A stretch of 64,000 bases of DNA from Pseudomonas sp. R76. GTDB taxonomy: Bacteria; Pseudomonadota; Gammaproteobacteria; Pseudomonadales; Pseudomonadaceae. Below, piece after piece: positions 26,231 through 36,131 of the stretch. Position numbers and translations under genes: made by a program. The notes beneath the pieces are model-generated. The model searched no databases. It was not told where the DNA came from and saw nothing but the letters and a program-made list of their open reading frames with translations. The stretch is from assembly GCF_009834565.1 (NCBI RefSeq), contig NZ_CP019428.1, forward strand, positions 3,162,001 to 3,226,000, read 5' to 3'. Each line of letters begins with the position of its first letter. The first letter of the stretch is position 1.

Positions 26231-27175
26231 ATGCTTGTGATCGTCAGCGTGCTTGCCATCGTTGCGTTGTGGGTGTGGTGGACCTACCCACGCGTTGGCA
26301 ATGTGCTGTTTGAGCTGATCGCCTGGGTAGAAGCACGGCGGTCTGGTTTGAAGGCCGTTACCCTGCCGATCAAGGGCATGACGCTCGCAACTTACCAAGG
26401 CGGCCGCGGCCATGCGCCAGCCCTGTTGCTGTTGCACGGTTTCAGCGCGGACAAGGGCGTCTGGCTCGGGTTTGCCCGGCATTTTGTAGATGACTACCGG
26501 GTAATCATCCCGGACCTTGCCGGCCACGGTAAAAATACCTTTGTGCCGGGTGGCGACTACAGCATTGCGGCGCAAGCGCGGCGGATGGTCGCGTTGCTGG
26601 ATGCGTGCCATATCGACAAAGTGCACGTGATTGGCAGTTCCATGGGCGCCTATGTCGCCAGCTGGTTGGCCACCCATTACCCGGAGCGGGTGTTGTCCCT
26701 GGGCTTGATTGGGGCCGCGGGGGTGAACCTGCCGCAACCCAATGAAGTGGAAGAATTGGTCAACAGGGGGGATAACCCATTCCTGATTTACACGCGTGCG
26801 CAGTTCGACCGTTTTTTTGCCATGACCATGGCCGCGCCACCGTCCATACCCGAGGTAATGCTGGCGGCTGAGGCGCAAAGCTATATCAAGCGACGTGAGG
26901 AGCTGGCGGAGATTTTTGCGAATTTTTCCGACAGCCCGCGTATTGAACCCTGGCTGCCTGAGGTGCGCGTGCCGAGCCTGATTCTATGGGGCCGCGAGGA
27001 CCGCATGGTGCCCGTCGCCAGTGCGCACACCTGGCTCGCGGGCATTCCCCATGCTCGGCTGGTGATTCTTGACGGCATAGGGCACCTGCCGATGGTGGAG
27101 TCTACGCAGCAAACCGTCGACCACTGCCGTGAACTGCTCGACAAGGCCAAAGTGTATTCCTCGATCCGCCCATAG
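26231..27175 (+). CDS. Alpha/beta-fold hydrolase
   Basis: From ATG 26231, with GGAGAAACC upstream, this encodes 314 residues. An N-terminal hydrophobic helix (residues 1-15, LVIVSVLAIVALWVWW) suggests membrane anchoring or a signal. The catalytic triad is readable: nucleophile Ser in IGSSMGAYV, Asp in LWGREDRMVP and His in DGIGHLPMVE. The oxyanion-hole loop is LLHGFSADKG. The overall arrangement resembles lipases and esterases of the monoacylglycerol-lipase or LipG-like groups. The substrate is not known. It is followed closely by a LysE-type exporter gene on the same strand. Confidence 0.92.
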   Translation: MLVIVSVLAIVALWVWWTYPRVGNVLFELIAWVEARRSGLKAVTLPIKGMTLATYQGGRGHAPALLLLHGFSADKGVWLGFARHFVDDYRVIIPDLAGHGKNTFVPGGDYSIAAQARRMVALLDACHIDKVHVIGSSMGAYVASWLATHYPERVLSLGLIGAAGVNLPQPNEVEELVNRGDNPFLIYTRAQFDRFFAMTMAAPPSIPEVMLAAEAQSYIKRREELAEIFANFSDSPRIEPWLPEVRVPSLILWGREDRMVPVASAHTWLAGIPHARLVILDGIGHLPMVESTQQTVDHCRELLDKAKVYSSIRP

Positions 27176-27245
27176 CTGTACGGGGCGGGTGTCGCCAGAA
27201 CCCACTACTGTCGCAGGCATACCACTGCCGTTCGGATGCTGCGCC

Positions 27246-27851
27246 ATGTTTATGTCCACCAGCCTGCTGTCAGCCTTTGTGCTGTTCGCCTTTGTGTCCT
27301 CGATCACCCCAGGGCCCAACAACACCATGTTGCTGGCGTCGGGGGTGAACTTCGGGTTTCGCCGTTCGATGCCTCACGCGCTGGGGATCAGCATTGGCTT
27401 CATGCTGTTGGTGATTTCGGTAGGCTTGGGCCTTGGCGAAGTATTCAAGGTGTTCCCGTGGGCCTACACGGTGCTGCGTTATGTCGGCGCGGCCTACTTG
27501 TTGTATCTGGCGTGGAAAATCGCCACCGCTGGCGGCATGTCCGACAGCAGTGATGCGCACGCCAAGCCCATGACTTTCCTCGGCGCGGCGGCGTTCCAGT
27601 GGGTCAACCCCAAAGCATGGATCATGGCGTTGGGCGCGATCACCACCTATACGCCGGCTGAGGGTTATGTGACCAATGTGCTGGTGATTGCCTTGGTGTT
27701 CGCAGTGGTCAATTTGCCCAGCGTGTGTGTCTGGGTGGGCTGTGGCACCGGCCTGCGCAATGTGCTGCGCGAACCGCGCTGGGTCAGGGTGTTCAACGGC
27801 TCGATGGCGGCATTGTTGGTACTGTCGCTGTACCCAATGCTCTTCGGTTGA
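27246..27851 (+). CDS. LysE/RhtB-family amino-acid exporter
   Basis: This encodes 201 residues and about six transmembrane helices. The family signature FVSSITPGPNNTMLLASGVN lies at the first helix, followed by FGFRRSMPHALGISIGFMLL. FQWVNPKAWIMALGAIT is the second conserved block. RhtB/LysE proteins export amino acids or derivatives; substrates vary widely and cannot be read from sequence. The start ATG 27246 is followed by another two codons later; either is possible. Confidence 0.93.
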   Translation: MFMSTSLLSAFVLFAFVSSITPGPNNTMLLASGVNFGFRRSMPHALGISIGFMLLVISVGLGLGEVFKVFPWAYTVLRYVGAAYLLYLAWKIATAGGMSDSSDAHAKPMTFLGAAAFQWVNPKAWIMALGAITTYTPAEGYVTNVLVIALVFAVVNLPSVCVWVGCGTGLRNVLREPRWVRVFNGSMAALLVLSLYPMLFG

Positions 27852-27958
27852 AGCGGTAGCCGGTTGCCGCCATTGACGGGTTTTGACGGGCTATTGCATG
27901 CTCGGCGCCGTATGCCTGGCCGGCAACCCGATCACGCAGCCGATCGGCACTCACCTCA

Positions 27959-28192
27959 ATCAAACTTCATCTCGACCCGGCCAAGGGCTCGCTGCCGACC
28001 CATAAAGTCATGGAACTGTTGGCCGGCCAATATGGCGACCACCAGCGCCTGGCCGATGCACACAGCTCACCCCAGGACATCACGCGTTTTCTGCTTAGTC
28101 ATGCCAGTGCCCTGCGCACCATCGCGATCAGCGAATTGGCGGCGCAGGCGGCGGGCACCTCGGCGGATTTCGAAATGGTGACGTTGCGCTGA
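27959..28192 (+). pseudogene. C-terminal remnant of an unidentified gene
   Basis: An open frame reads sensibly from about 27959 (KLHLDPAKGSLPTHKVMELL) to a TGA at 28192 (TSADFEMVTLR). It contains a plausible helical domain (DITRFLLSHASALRTIAISE) but has no start codon and ribosome-binding site giving a full protein. An ATG at 28010 would yield only 60 residues. Upstream, another frame starts at 27899 (MLGAVCLAGNPITQP), so a frameshift between the two is possible. I do not recognise the family. Confidence 0.35.
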
Positions 28193-28198
28193 ACTGGA

Positions 28199-28282
28199 TC
28201 AGACCGGCGAGATAGTCGCCAGCAAGCCAATGCCGATGGTCAGCACCAAAAAGCCGAACAGGAAAATTGCCATCTTGGTCAT
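28199..28282 (-). CDS. Very small single-helix membrane protein (27 aa)
   Basis: ATG at 28282 is preceded by CGGAGGCCTT, a near-perfect Shine-Dalgarno at ideal spacing. The 27-residue product is MTKMAIFLFGF followed by LVLTIGIGLLATISPV, one uninterrupted transmembrane helix. Proteins of this size in bacteria commonly attach to larger membrane complexes such as transporters or cytochrome oxidases; which partner this one has is unknown. It is convergent with the remnant gene, leaving about 6 bases between the two stops. Confidence 0.6.
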   Translation of the reverse strand: MTKMAIFLFGFLVLTIGIGLLATISPV

Positions 28283-28602
28283 AAGGCCTCCGAAGGGAAG
28301 GGGCGACAGGAACCTTCCTGCCGCACTCGACAAGGGTGTCGGGAATGCGCCCATTGTCCGCCCCAGGCCGTTTTCGATACAGGCGCAGATGGCAAAGAAA
28401 AAACCGTATCAGATGGGGGCGTGACGGCTTGACTACGGGCTTGGGAAGCGCGCGGGTTTATGAAGATCAGCGCTTAACGCCCGCGCGTAGAGGTGTATGG
28501 GCAAGCCTTAATGTAATCTTCATCGGCAAGCGTGAATGTTTCAAAAAATGACCTTGGCCAGCGTAGAGCCTGCTCTGCGCCGCCTTTGCAGTGCGAGGAT
28601 GT
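28283..28602. other. Intergenic stretch without recognised features
   Basis: About 320 bases separate the 27-residue membrane protein from the signal peptidase gene. I see no credible reading frame and no RNA gene. It must hold the promoters of both neighbours, but no clear -35/-10 pair stands out to me. Confidence 0.5.
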
Positions 28603-29271
28603 ATGCGAAGTCTGTTGGGCAAATACCGTTACGTCATCCTTTTCTGGCTGTGTTTTGGCGTGTTCCGCACCTCCTTGGCCGACTGGAACCCGATCCCCTC
28701 CGGCTCCATGCGCCCGACCCTGGTGGAAGGCGATGTGGTGCTGGTGAACCGCGTCGCGTATGACCTCAAGGTGCCGCTCACGGATATTTCACTGCTCAAG
28801 CTGGATAACCCGCAGCGCGGTGACGTGGTGACCTTTTCCTCGCCCAAAGACGGTGTGCGCTTGATCAAACGTATCGTCGGCATCCCTGGCGACACGCTGC
28901 AAATGAAGAACGAGGTGCTGTGGATCAACGGCGTGCCGGCCACCTACTCGGATGAGCAGGCCATCAACGAGCCCCTTGTGCCCGGCCAGTCTGTGCCGGG
29001 TATCCAGCTGACTGAGCAGGCGAATACCAGCCGGCGCACCGTGCAATTCATGCCGGTGGTACGTGCGCTGCGGGATTTCGGCCCCGTCGTAGTACCCGCC
29101 GACAGCTACTTCATGTTGGGCGATAACCGCGACAACAGCGCAGATTCGCGCTACATCGGCTTTGTGCCACGCCGCCTGCTGATCGGGCGCGCGCACCATG
29201 TGCTGGCTTCGGCGCAGATCCTGGATAACTGGATGCCACGATTTCGCCGATTTGGTGCCGCAATCCTCTAA
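28603..29271 (+). CDS. lepB: Signal peptidase I (LepB-type paralogue)
   Basis: From ATG 28603, preceded by GAGGATGT, this encodes 222 residues. A single N-terminal membrane helix (about residues 8-25) precedes the catalytic domain. The catalytic Ser is in PIPSGSMRPTL, the general-base Lys in RLIKRIVGIPGD, and box E GDNRDNSADSR is intact, so it should be active. At 222 residues it is shorter than the usual ~284-residue LepB with two membrane helices. It is not next to lepA or rnc, so it is most likely a second, accessory signal peptidase. Confidence 0.93.
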   Translation: MRSLLGKYRYVILFWLCFGVFRTSLADWNPIPSGSMRPTLVEGDVVLVNRVAYDLKVPLTDISLLKLDNPQRGDVVTFSSPKDGVRLIKRIVGIPGDTLQMKNEVLWINGVPATYSDEQAINEPLVPGQSVPGIQLTEQANTSRRTVQFMPVVRALRDFGPVVVPADSYFMLGDNRDNSADSRYIGFVPRRLLIGRAHHVLASAQILDNWMPRFRRFGAAIL

Positions 29272-29314
29272 GATGGCGCCCATTGCATCAATAATAAGAG
29301 TGGGCTAAGCCTCG

Positions 29315-30325
29315 ATGGAAAGACGCCAGTTCAGCGGTGGCATGCAAGGCAAGAACCTGCGCTACCTCAATGAAACCCCACAGCAGCCGGCCGCCGCCAC
29401 GCGTGTCGGCTTTTTGCTGCTTGAGCACTTCTCCCTGCCCGCGTTCACCCAGACCCTCGACACCCTCATCACCGCCAACCTGCTGCGCCCCGAACTGTTT
29501 GCCACGCGTACCTTCGGCTGCGGCGATGGCGAGGTCATCAGCGACCTGGGCCTGGTGATCCGCCCCGACGCGCGCCTGGAACTCTCAGCGCTGTGTGAGC
29601 TGGAGTTGTTGGTTGTGTGCGGCGGTTTTCGCACCGAACTCAAAGCCGGCGATGAACTCATCCAGCTGTTGCACGCCGGCGCTGAACAGGGTGTCAGCCT
29701 CGCCGGCCTGTGGAATGGCGCGTGGTTCCTGGGCCGCGCCGGGCTGTTGCAGGGCTACCGCTGCGCGATCCATCCGGAACATCGCCCGGCGCTGGCGGAA
29801 GTCGCCAAGGCCGCCCAGGTCACCAGCGAAGCCTTTGTGATCGACCGTGACCGCCTCACGGCCTCCAGCCCCTCGGGCTCCTTCCACATGGCCCTGGACT
29901 GGATCAAGGGCCTGCACGGCAAAGCCCTGGTCGAAGGCATCGAAGACATTCTGTCGTTCGAAGAGTCGCGTTACCGGCGTATCAAACCCACGGAAAACGT
30001 CTGCGTCAGCGCGCCGCTGCGTGAAGTAGTCAAGCTGATGGACGCCAACCTTGAAGAGCCCCTGGAGCTGGACCAGCTCGCGGTTTACGCCGGCCGCTCC
30101 CGACGCCAGCTGGAGCGGCTGTTCAAGGAACAACTGGGCACCACGCCGCAACGCTACTACATGGAGTTGCGCGTCACCGAGGCGCGGCGTTTGCTGCAGC
30201 ACACCGAGCTGTCGCAAGTGGATGTGCTGGTGGCGTGCGGGTTTGTCTCGCCGAGTCATTTCAGCAAGTGCTATAGCGCGTATTTCGGATATCGCCCCTC
30301 CAAGGAGAAGCGGCTGGTCAAGTAG
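29315..30325 (+). CDS. GlxA-family transcriptional regulator (DJ-1/PfpI-like domain plus AraC HTH)
   Basis: This encodes 336 residues. The N-terminal ~190 residues form a class I glutamine amidotransferase-like sensor domain (TRVGFLLLEHFSL to GLWNGAWFLGRAG), here a ligand-binding rather than catalytic module. The C-terminal ~100 residues are an AraC double helix-turn-helix (LAVYAGRSRRQLERLFKEQL, DVLVACGFVSPSHFSKCY). This is the architecture of GbdR, CdhR and ArgR-type regulators of choline, carnitine and arginine catabolism in Pseudomonas. No catabolic operon is immediately adjacent, so its regulon cannot be stated. Confidence 0.92.
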   Translation: MERRQFSGGMQGKNLRYLNETPQQPAAATRVGFLLLEHFSLPAFTQTLDTLITANLLRPELFATRTFGCGDGEVISDLGLVIRPDARLELSALCELELLVVCGGFRTELKAGDELIQLLHAGAEQGVSLAGLWNGAWFLGRAGLLQGYRCAIHPEHRPALAEVAKAAQVTSEAFVIDRDRLTASSPSGSFHMALDWIKGLHGKALVEGIEDILSFEESRYRRIKPTENVCVSAPLREVVKLMDANLEEPLELDQLAVYAGRSRRQLERLFKEQLGTTPQRYYMELRVTEARRLLQHTELSQVDVLVACGFVSPSHFSKCYSAYFGYRPSKEKRLVK

Positions 30326-30375
30326 CATGGGCACGGATGGCTTTTTACGGGCCGAATACTTACCAAGGAGTGCCG

Positions 30376-31290
30376 ATGTCTATAACGCTTTCAGATCGCT
30401 ACCGCGGCAGTTTGCTGGGTTTGGCATGTGGTGACGCCGTTGGCACCACGGTTGAGTTTATGCCACGCGGTTCGTTTACGCCGTTGACGGATATTGTCGG
30501 CGGCGGGCCGTTTAACCTTAAGCCCGGCCAGTGGACGGACGACACATCGATGGCGCTGTGCCTGGCTGAAAGCCTGTTGCGCAAGGGTGGTTTTGACGCG
30601 AAAGATCAGATGGGCCGGTATCTGAACTGGTGGAAATGGGGCTACTTGAGTTCTACCGGAGACTGCTTTGATATCGGCATGACCGTGCGTGAGGCATTGG
30701 CACGTTTCGAGGGCAGCGGCGACGCATTTTCGGGCTCTACCGATCCGTATTCTGCCGGCAATGGTTCGCTGATGCGCCTTGCTCCGGTGGTGCTGTTGTT
30801 CTTTCCCAACCCGGAAACCGTGCGCAAGTTCGCCATCGAAAGCTCCCGCACGACTCACGCGGCCCAAGAGGCGATCGAGTGTTGCGTGGTGCTGGCGCAA
30901 GCCATCAGCAATGCCTTGAGCGGCGCCTCGAAGAATGCAGTCTTGCAGGTCTCTGGATCAGGCTTGACGGCGCCTAAAGTGCTGGCGATCGCAGCCGGCG
31001 AGTATCAGCACAAATCCCGTGATGACGTTGTCGGTTCCGGGTATTCGGTGGCCTCTCTGGAGGCTGCGTTCTGGTGTTTCCAGCACACCGACAGTTTTGC
31101 CGAGGCTGTGCTCGCTGCGGCGAACCTCGGTGATGACGCAGATACCACGGCGGCTATCGTGGGGCAGTTGGCGGGGGCCTACTACGGCGTTCAAGGCATT
31201 CCGGCAGGATGGCTGGAGACGCTCTGGATGCGCGAGGAGATTCAGCAGATGGCGGATGACTTATTGGCTGCATCCCAGGCCCGCTGCTGA
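30376..31290 (+). CDS. ADP-ribosylglycohydrolase (DraG/ARH-like)
   Basis: From ATG 30376, preceded by CAAGGAGTGCC, this encodes 304 residues. The family's metal-binding motifs are clear: GLACGDAVGTTVEF at the N-terminus, WTDDTSMALCLAES near residue 53, and NLGDDADTTAAIVGQLAGA near residue 255. These coordinate two Mg ions for removal of ADP-ribose from proteins or nucleic acids. No ADP-ribosyltransferase or nitrogenase gene is nearby. Solitary ARH genes may counter incoming ADP-ribosyl toxins or act in housekeeping; this is inference. Confidence 0.92.
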   Translation: MSITLSDRYRGSLLGLACGDAVGTTVEFMPRGSFTPLTDIVGGGPFNLKPGQWTDDTSMALCLAESLLRKGGFDAKDQMGRYLNWWKWGYLSSTGDCFDIGMTVREALARFEGSGDAFSGSTDPYSAGNGSLMRLAPVVLLFFPNPETVRKFAIESSRTTHAAQEAIECCVVLAQAISNALSGASKNAVLQVSGSGLTAPKVLAIAAGEYQHKSRDDVVGSGYSVASLEAAFWCFQHTDSFAEAVLAAANLGDDADTTAAIVGQLAGAYYGVQGIPAGWLETLWMREEIQQMADDLLAASQARC

Positions 31291-31312
31291 ATACTCGCAA
31301 CTCACAGTTTTT

Positions 31313-32572
31313 TCAGAATCGATCCAAGCGATACGACGCAAACGCAGGTAGCCCGGAAAACACCGGAGTTTCAGCGGCCAACTGCGCGACCATTTCCGCC
31401 GTCACCGCCGCCTGGGTCAACCCCAGATGCTGGTGCCCGAAGGCGAGTAACACCTTGCCGTCGCACACCCGGTCGATGATCGGCAGCGAGTCAGGCAGGG
31501 AAGGCCTAAACCCCATCCACGGCGTGGCGCCTTGCGTGCTGAGGTCGAGGCGAAACAGCCCCTGGCTCAGCCGGTGCAGTTGCCAGGCACGTCTCATGTT
31601 CGCCGGGCGTTCGAGCCCGGCGAATTCCACCGTGCCGGCCAGGCGCAGGCCGCCGGCCATGGGCGTCATGATGAATTTGCGCTCGAATGAGGTGACGGCA
31701 AACGGCAGGCGCTGTGGCTCCTGGGGCAGCATCAAGTGATAGCCGCGTTCGGTGTCCAGCGGCACTGTTTTACCGGTGAGTGCCGCGGTGAGTTTGGCCG
31801 AATGTGCGCCGCAGGCGATCAGCACCTGGCGTGCAGTGAGGGTGCCTTGATCGGTCAACAGCGACACGCCATCGGGCGTGAGGCGCGCGTCCACGACGCG
31901 CTGCTTGAGAAACTGCACACCTTCGGCCTTGGCGGCCTCAACCAGTTCGCAGACCACGTGGTACGGGTCGAGAAAATGCCCGGTGCCGGGGAAAAACAGC
32001 CCACCTTGTAGCGCGTCGCTCAACTGCGGCGCTGCGTTGCGCACATCACTACTTGACCAGAAGGCCACCGGCACGTTTTGTTGCCGCATACGCTGTTGCA
32101 AGGCCTCAATGGCCACGCGTGATTCGGCGCGCTCAAACACCAACAACGAACCGTCTTCGCGCAATAACTGCGCGCGGTCAATGGAGTGCAGCAAGCGTTG
32201 CCAGGCGCCCAGGCTGCTTTCATTCAGCGCCCGAATACCGGCGACCGTGCGCCGGTAGTTCGCCGGGCGCAGGTTCAGCAACAGGCGGACAAACCAGGGC
32301 AGGGCGCGGGGCAGGTATTTCCAGTCCAGGCGCAGCGGGCCCATTGGGTCCATCAGCATCGCGGGCAGGCGCTTTAGAATCGACACATCGGCGATGGGAA
32401 ACACCTGCTCGGTCGCCAGGTGCCCGGCATTGCCGTAGGAGGCACCCATGCCGGGTTCCTGCGCGTCGATCACCACCACGCGCCGGCCCTGTCGCGCCAA
32501 TTGCAGGGCGCAGGCCACGCCGATAATGCCGGCGCCGACCACGACGATATCGCCAGTGTTGGATTCGGACAT
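31313..32572 (-). CDS. FAD-dependent D-amino-acid (cis-4-hydroxy-D-proline) dehydrogenase/oxidase
   Basis: This encodes 419 residues of the DadA/DAAO family. The FAD-binding motif VVVGAGIIGVACALQLARQG is at residues 10-29, and the C-terminal FAD loop is FGHQHLGLTQAAVTAEM. By context it performs the second step of hydroxyproline breakdown, oxidising cis-4-hydroxy-D-proline to pyrroline-4-hydroxy-2-carboxylate. This cluster uses a single-subunit enzyme rather than the three-subunit LhpBEF form. It is the last gene of the operon, beginning 3 bases after the dehydrogenase stop. Confidence 0.9.
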   Translation of the reverse strand: MSESNTGDIVVVGAGIIGVACALQLARQGRRVVVIDAQEPGMGASYGNAGHLATEQVFPIADVSILKRLPAMLMDPMGPLRLDWKYLPRALPWFVRLLLNLRPANYRRTVAGIRALNESSLGAWQRLLHSIDRAQLLREDGSLLVFERAESRVAIEALQQRMRQQNVPVAFWSSSDVRNAAPQLSDALQGGLFFPGTGHFLDPYHVVCELVEAAKAEGVQFLKQRVVDARLTPDGVSLLTDQGTLTARQVLIACGAHSAKLTAALTGKTVPLDTERGYHLMLPQEPQRLPFAVTSFERKFIMTPMAGGLRLAGTVEFAGLERPANMRRAWQLHRLSQGLFRLDLSTQGATPWMGFRPSLPDSLPIIDRVCDGKVLLAFGHQHLGLTQAAVTAEMVAQLAAETPVFSGLPAFASYRLDRF

Positions 32573-32575
32573 GGC

Positions 32576-34147
32576 CTAGGCCTCTCTCTGGCCGTCGAGC
32601 AAGCGCCGTAACCGCAATGGGTTGCCGTGTTGCAGGGCGTCGGGGAGCAGGCTGTCGGGGAAATCCTGATAACACACCGGGCGCAAGAACCGCAGGATCG
32701 CCGCCGTGCCGACCGAGGTGCTGCGCGAATCCGAGGTGGCCGGGAAAGGGCCGCCATGGACCATGGCGTCACAGACTTCCACACCGGTCGGCCAGCCGTT
32801 GACCAGTAGGCGGCCCGCTTTGCGTTCGAGCACCGGGAGCAAGGCTTTGGCGTGTGCCAGGTCATCTTCATCCAGGTGCAGCGTGGCGGTCAGTTGGCCT
32901 TCCAGGTGTTCCGAGACCTGGCGTACTTCTTCGTTATTGGCGCACACAACCACCAGCGAAGCGGCGCCGAACACTTCCCCTTGCAGGTGCTCATCGGCCA
33001 AAAACGCCTTGGCCTGGGTCACGAACAGGTGCGCCTGGCCTTGATTTGGGCCAACGGACGCCGCGCCGGTGGCGACAACCTGGGCATGCTCTGTCAATGC
33101 ACCGACACCGGTTTGGTAAGCGCTGAAAATACCTGGCGTCAGCATGGTCTGCGCCGCACACCCTGGCAGCAGCTGGCTTGCCGTGGCGATAAAGCGCTCA
33201 AGTGCGTTGCCTGCGACGGCAATCACCAGACCCGGGTTGGTACAGAACTGCCCAGCGCCTTGGGTCAACGACGCCACAAACCCCTGCGCCAAGTCTTCGG
33301 CCCGTGCCTGCAACGCCGCAGGGAACAGATACACCGGGTTGATCGAACTCATCTCGGCGTACACCGGAATCGGCTCCGGCCGCGCCTGTGCTGCCTGGGT
33401 CAACGCCACGCCGCCGCTGCGCGAGCCGGTAAAACCGACGGCCTTGATGCGCGGGTCGGTGACCAGCGCGATACCCACCTCGCGACCGGAGCCGTACAAC
33501 AACGAAAACACGCCTTCCGGCAAACCACAGGCTTTGACGGCCTTGGCCACCGCACGCCCGACCAGCTCGCTGGTGCCCGGATGCGCACCGTGAGCCTTGA
33601 CGATCACCGGGCAACCGGCCGCGAGTGCCGAAGCGGTGTCGCCGCCCGCCACCGAGAACGCCAGCGGGAAATTGCTTGCGCCAAACACCGCCACCGGCCC
33701 GAGTGGCACGTGGCGTTGACGCAGGTCCGCACGCGGCAGCGGTTGGCGCTCAGGCTGCGCCATGTCGACGCGCACATCCAGCCATTCACCGGCACGCACG
33801 GTGCGCGCGAAGGTGCGCAATTGCCCGCAAGTGCGGCCGCGCTCACCTTGAATACGCGCGCGCGGCAGGCCGGTTTCGGCCACGGCGCGGTCGATCAACG
33901 CATCGCCGAGGGCTTCTATGGCGTCGGCAATGGATTCAAGGAACGTGGCGCGTTCGGCCAGCGAGGTTTCGCGATACGTGTCGAATGTCGCCCACGCCAA
34001 GGCGCATGCCTGTTCGACAGGCGCGCCATGACCACCGCCGTAGGCAGGCTCCAATGGCGTGTCGGTGGCGGGATTGATCGCCCGGATCGCTTCGCGATCG
34101 CCGGAAATTGCTTGCTGACCGATCAGCATCTTGCCCGTCAGAGTCAT
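32576..34147 (-). CDS. Aldehyde dehydrogenase (alpha-ketoglutarate semialdehyde dehydrogenase)
   Basis: From ATG 34147 this encodes 523 residues; a start at 34246 lies inside the preceding gene. Family features include the opening [16 protein letters not shown], the proline-rich [20 protein letters not shown] cofactor region, GFTGSRSGG, and the catalytic Cys in [14 protein letters not shown]. The ~520-residue length and these motifs match NADP-type 2,5-dioxovalerate dehydrogenases. In the hydroxyproline route it converts alpha-ketoglutarate semialdehyde to alpha-ketoglutarate, feeding the TCA cycle. Its place between the deaminase and FAD oxidase genes supports this. Confidence 0.92.
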   Translation of the reverse strand: MTLTGKMLIGQQAISGDREAIRAINPATDTPLEPAYGGGHGAPVEQACALAWATFDTYRETSLAERATFLESIADAIEALGDALIDRAVAETGLPRARIQGERGRTCGQLRTFARTVRAGEWLDVRVDMAQPERQPLPRADLRQRHVPLGPVAVFGASNFPLAFSVAGGDTASALAAGCPVIVKAHGAHPGTSELVGRAVAKAVKACGLPEGVFSLLYGSGREVGIALVTDPRIKAVGFTGSRSGGVALTQAAQARPEPIPVYAEMSSINPVYLFPAALQARAEDLAQGFVASLTQGAGQFCTNPGLVIAVAGNALERFIATASQLLPGCAAQTMLTPGIFSAYQTGVGALTEHAQVVATGAASVGPNQGQAHLFVTQAKAFLADEHLQGEVFGAASLVVVCANNEEVRQVSEHLEGQLTATLHLDEDDLAHAKALLPVLERKAGRLLVNGWPTGVEVCDAMVHGGPFPATSDSRSTSVGTAAILRFLRPVCYQDFPDSLLPDALQHGNPLRLRRLLDGQREA

Positions 34148-34206
34148 GGGGTCGTCCTGCAAAAAAGAGGGTTGGCCGCTGTGACCACCACAGCGGCGCG
34201 CACGGG

Positions 34207-35154
34207 TCAGGCCAGGTTCTGCTCGGCCGACCAGTTGGCGTACCACTGGCGGAACAGTGCGTACTGGTTTTGCGCGTAACGGCGTTGCGCATCGCTGAGC
34301 ACGTCAGTTTCATTGAAGTGCAGGGCGTAACCCTGGTCGCCGTTGAGCACCATCAGGTGCTTGTAATACAGCACCAGGTCGCAGCCTTCGTCGAAGGACG
34401 ACAGCACGCCCAGCGCGGCTTCCAGCTCGCGCGCCAGGCGCCGTGCCTTGGCGTCACCTTTGGCGGCTTGTTTGCTCAGGGCCACCAGTTGCAGCACTTC
34501 GCGGGGCAGGGCGTTGCCGATGCCGGTGATCGCGCCGGTGGCGTTGCAGTTGACGAAACCGTGCACCACTTGGGTGTCGACACCGACCATCAGCGTGACG
34601 TCATCGTCCTGGGAGGTGATGTTTTCCGCCGCGTAACGCAAGTCGGCGCCGCCGCCGAACTCCTTGAAGCCAATCAGGTTCGGGTGTTCGCGGCGCAGTT
34701 CGAAGAACAAGTCGGCGCGGGTGGCAAAGCCGTAGTACGGGCTGTTGTAGATCACCGCCGGCAGGTTCGGCGCGGCCTTGAGGATCGCCGCGAAGTGCGC
34801 CTTTTGTGCGGTGGCCGAAGCGCCACGGGAGAGCACGCGCGGGATCACCATCAGGCCATGGGCACCGACCTTGGCCGCATGCGCCGCGTGGGCCACCGCC
34901 TCCCGGCTGTTGACGGCGCCGGTGCCGACGATGGTCGGCACACCGGCTGCCACCAGGCGTGCCACGCCTTCCTGGCGTTCGGCTTCGGTGAGCAACGGCC
35001 AGTCGCCCATGGAGCCGCAGTACACCACGGCGCTCATGCCGATATCGATCAGCTCGCGGCCCTTGGCGACCAAGGCGTCGAAGTCCGGCTTGCGCTGCGG
35101 TGTGCACGGGGTCATCAGTGCGGGGATGCAACCGGTGAAGATGTTGTCGCTCAT
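34207..35154 (-). CDS. lhpC: Pyrroline-4-hydroxy-2-carboxylate deaminase (DHDPS/NAL family)
   Basis: This encodes 315 residues of the dihydrodipicolinate synthase/N-acetylneuraminate lyase TIM-barrel family. The catalytic Tyr is in [11 protein letters not shown] and the Schiff-base Lys in LIGFKEFGG. In hydroxyproline operons this member opens and deaminates pyrroline-4-hydroxy-2-carboxylate to alpha-ketoglutarate semialdehyde. The assignment rests on the adjacency to the epimerase, aldehyde dehydrogenase and FAD oxidase. Outside that context the same fold could be an aldolase or DHDPS. Confidence 0.9.
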   Translation of the reverse strand: MSDNIFTGCIPALMTPCTPQRKPDFDALVAKGRELIDIGMSAVVYCGSMGDWPLLTEAERQEGVARLVAAGVPTIVGTGAVNSREAVAHAAHAAKVGAHGLMVIPRVLSRGASATAQKAHFAAILKAAPNLPAVIYNSPYYGFATRADLFFELRREHPNLIGFKEFGGGADLRYAAENITSQDDDVTLMVGVDTQVVHGFVNCNATGAITGIGNALPREVLQLVALSKQAAKGDAKARRLARELEAALGVLSSFDEGCDLVLYYKHLMVLNGDQGYALHFNETDVLSDAQRRYAQNQYALFRQWYANWSAEQNLA

Positions 35155-35192
35155 TGTTCTAACTCCAGCGTTCAGTTAAATACGGCCCGGGC

Positions 35193-36119
35193 TCAGATGC
35201 CCCAGGCGAAAGGGTCCTGTTCGTCGATCAGCAAGGTGCTGTCGGCGGTCATGTAGGCGCGGCCGGTGATGAACGGGCGCACGCGTTCGCCGTCCCATTC
35301 ATAACGGCCTTGGAATTGGCTGCCGGTGATGCTGGCTTGCACCCAGGTTGCGCCGGGGGCGAGTTTGCCGTCGGCGGCCAGGCACGCGAGCTTGGCGCTG
35401 GTGCCGGTGCCGCAGGGCGAGCGGTCATAGGCTTTGCCGGGGCACATCACGAAGTTGCGGCTGTTTGCGTGCGGGTCGTCTGCGAACAGCTCGACATGGT
35501 CGATCAACGCGCCATCGGCACCGTGAATACCTTGCTGCTCCAGGGCCTTGAGCATCGCCCAGGTGTAATCAGTCAGGGCCTCGACGTTGTCCATCTCAAG
35601 GGTTTGCCCGTGCTGCGAGACCAGGAAAAACCAGTTGCCGCCCCAGGCGATGTCGCCGTGGACCACGCCATGGCCGGGCACGTCTACCGCCACCTGCTGG
35701 CGGTGGCGGTAGGCGGGCACGTTGCGCAGGGTCACGGCGCCGTCTTCATGTAACGTCGCCGCGACTGGGCCGACCGGCGTGTCGATGCTGTGCACGCCGG
35801 GCTGGATGCGCCCCAGGTGGTGCAACGAGGCGACCAGCCCGATGGTGCCGTGGCCGCACATGCCGAGGTAACCGGCGTTGTTGAAGAAGATCACCCCACA
35901 GGTGGCGCCGGGCGTGACCGGCTCGCAGTACAGCGCGCCGACCATTACATCATTGCCACGCGGCTCCAGCAGGCAGGCGCGGCGCCATGGGTCGTGCTCG
36001 GTGCGCAGGTTCTCCAATTGCTCGGCGATGGTGTTGCCTGAAAGCGTGGGGAAACCATCCAGCACCAGGCGCGTAGGTTCGCCGCCGGTGTGGGAGTCGA
36101 TAACGTGCAGGCGCTTCAT
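35193..36119 (-). CDS. lhpA: 4-hydroxyproline 2-epimerase
   Basis: From ATG 36119, with GGAGCG upstream, this encodes 308 residues of the proline racemase family. Both catalytic cysteines are present, in [10 protein letters not shown] near residue 84 and in [14 protein letters not shown] near residue 232. It is therefore an epimerase rather than the Thr-containing trans-3-hydroxyproline dehydratase. It converts trans-4-hydroxy-L-proline to cis-4-hydroxy-D-proline, the first catabolic step. It follows the permease gene by 12 bases and precedes the deaminase gene on the same strand. Confidence 0.95.
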   Translation of the reverse strand: MKRLHVIDSHTGGEPTRLVLDGFPTLSGNTIAEQLENLRTEHDPWRRACLLEPRGNDVMVGALYCEPVTPGATCGVIFFNNAGYLGMCGHGTIGLVASLHHLGRIQPGVHSIDTPVGPVAATLHEDGAVTLRNVPAYRHRQQVAVDVPGHGVVHGDIAWGGNWFFLVSQHGQTLEMDNVEALTDYTWAMLKALEQQGIHGADGALIDHVELFADDPHANSRNFVMCPGKAYDRSPCGTGTSAKLACLAADGKLAPGATWVQASITGSQFQGRYEWDGERVRPFITGRAYMTADSTLLIDEQDPFAWGI

Positions 36120-36131
36120 AAAACGCTCCAT

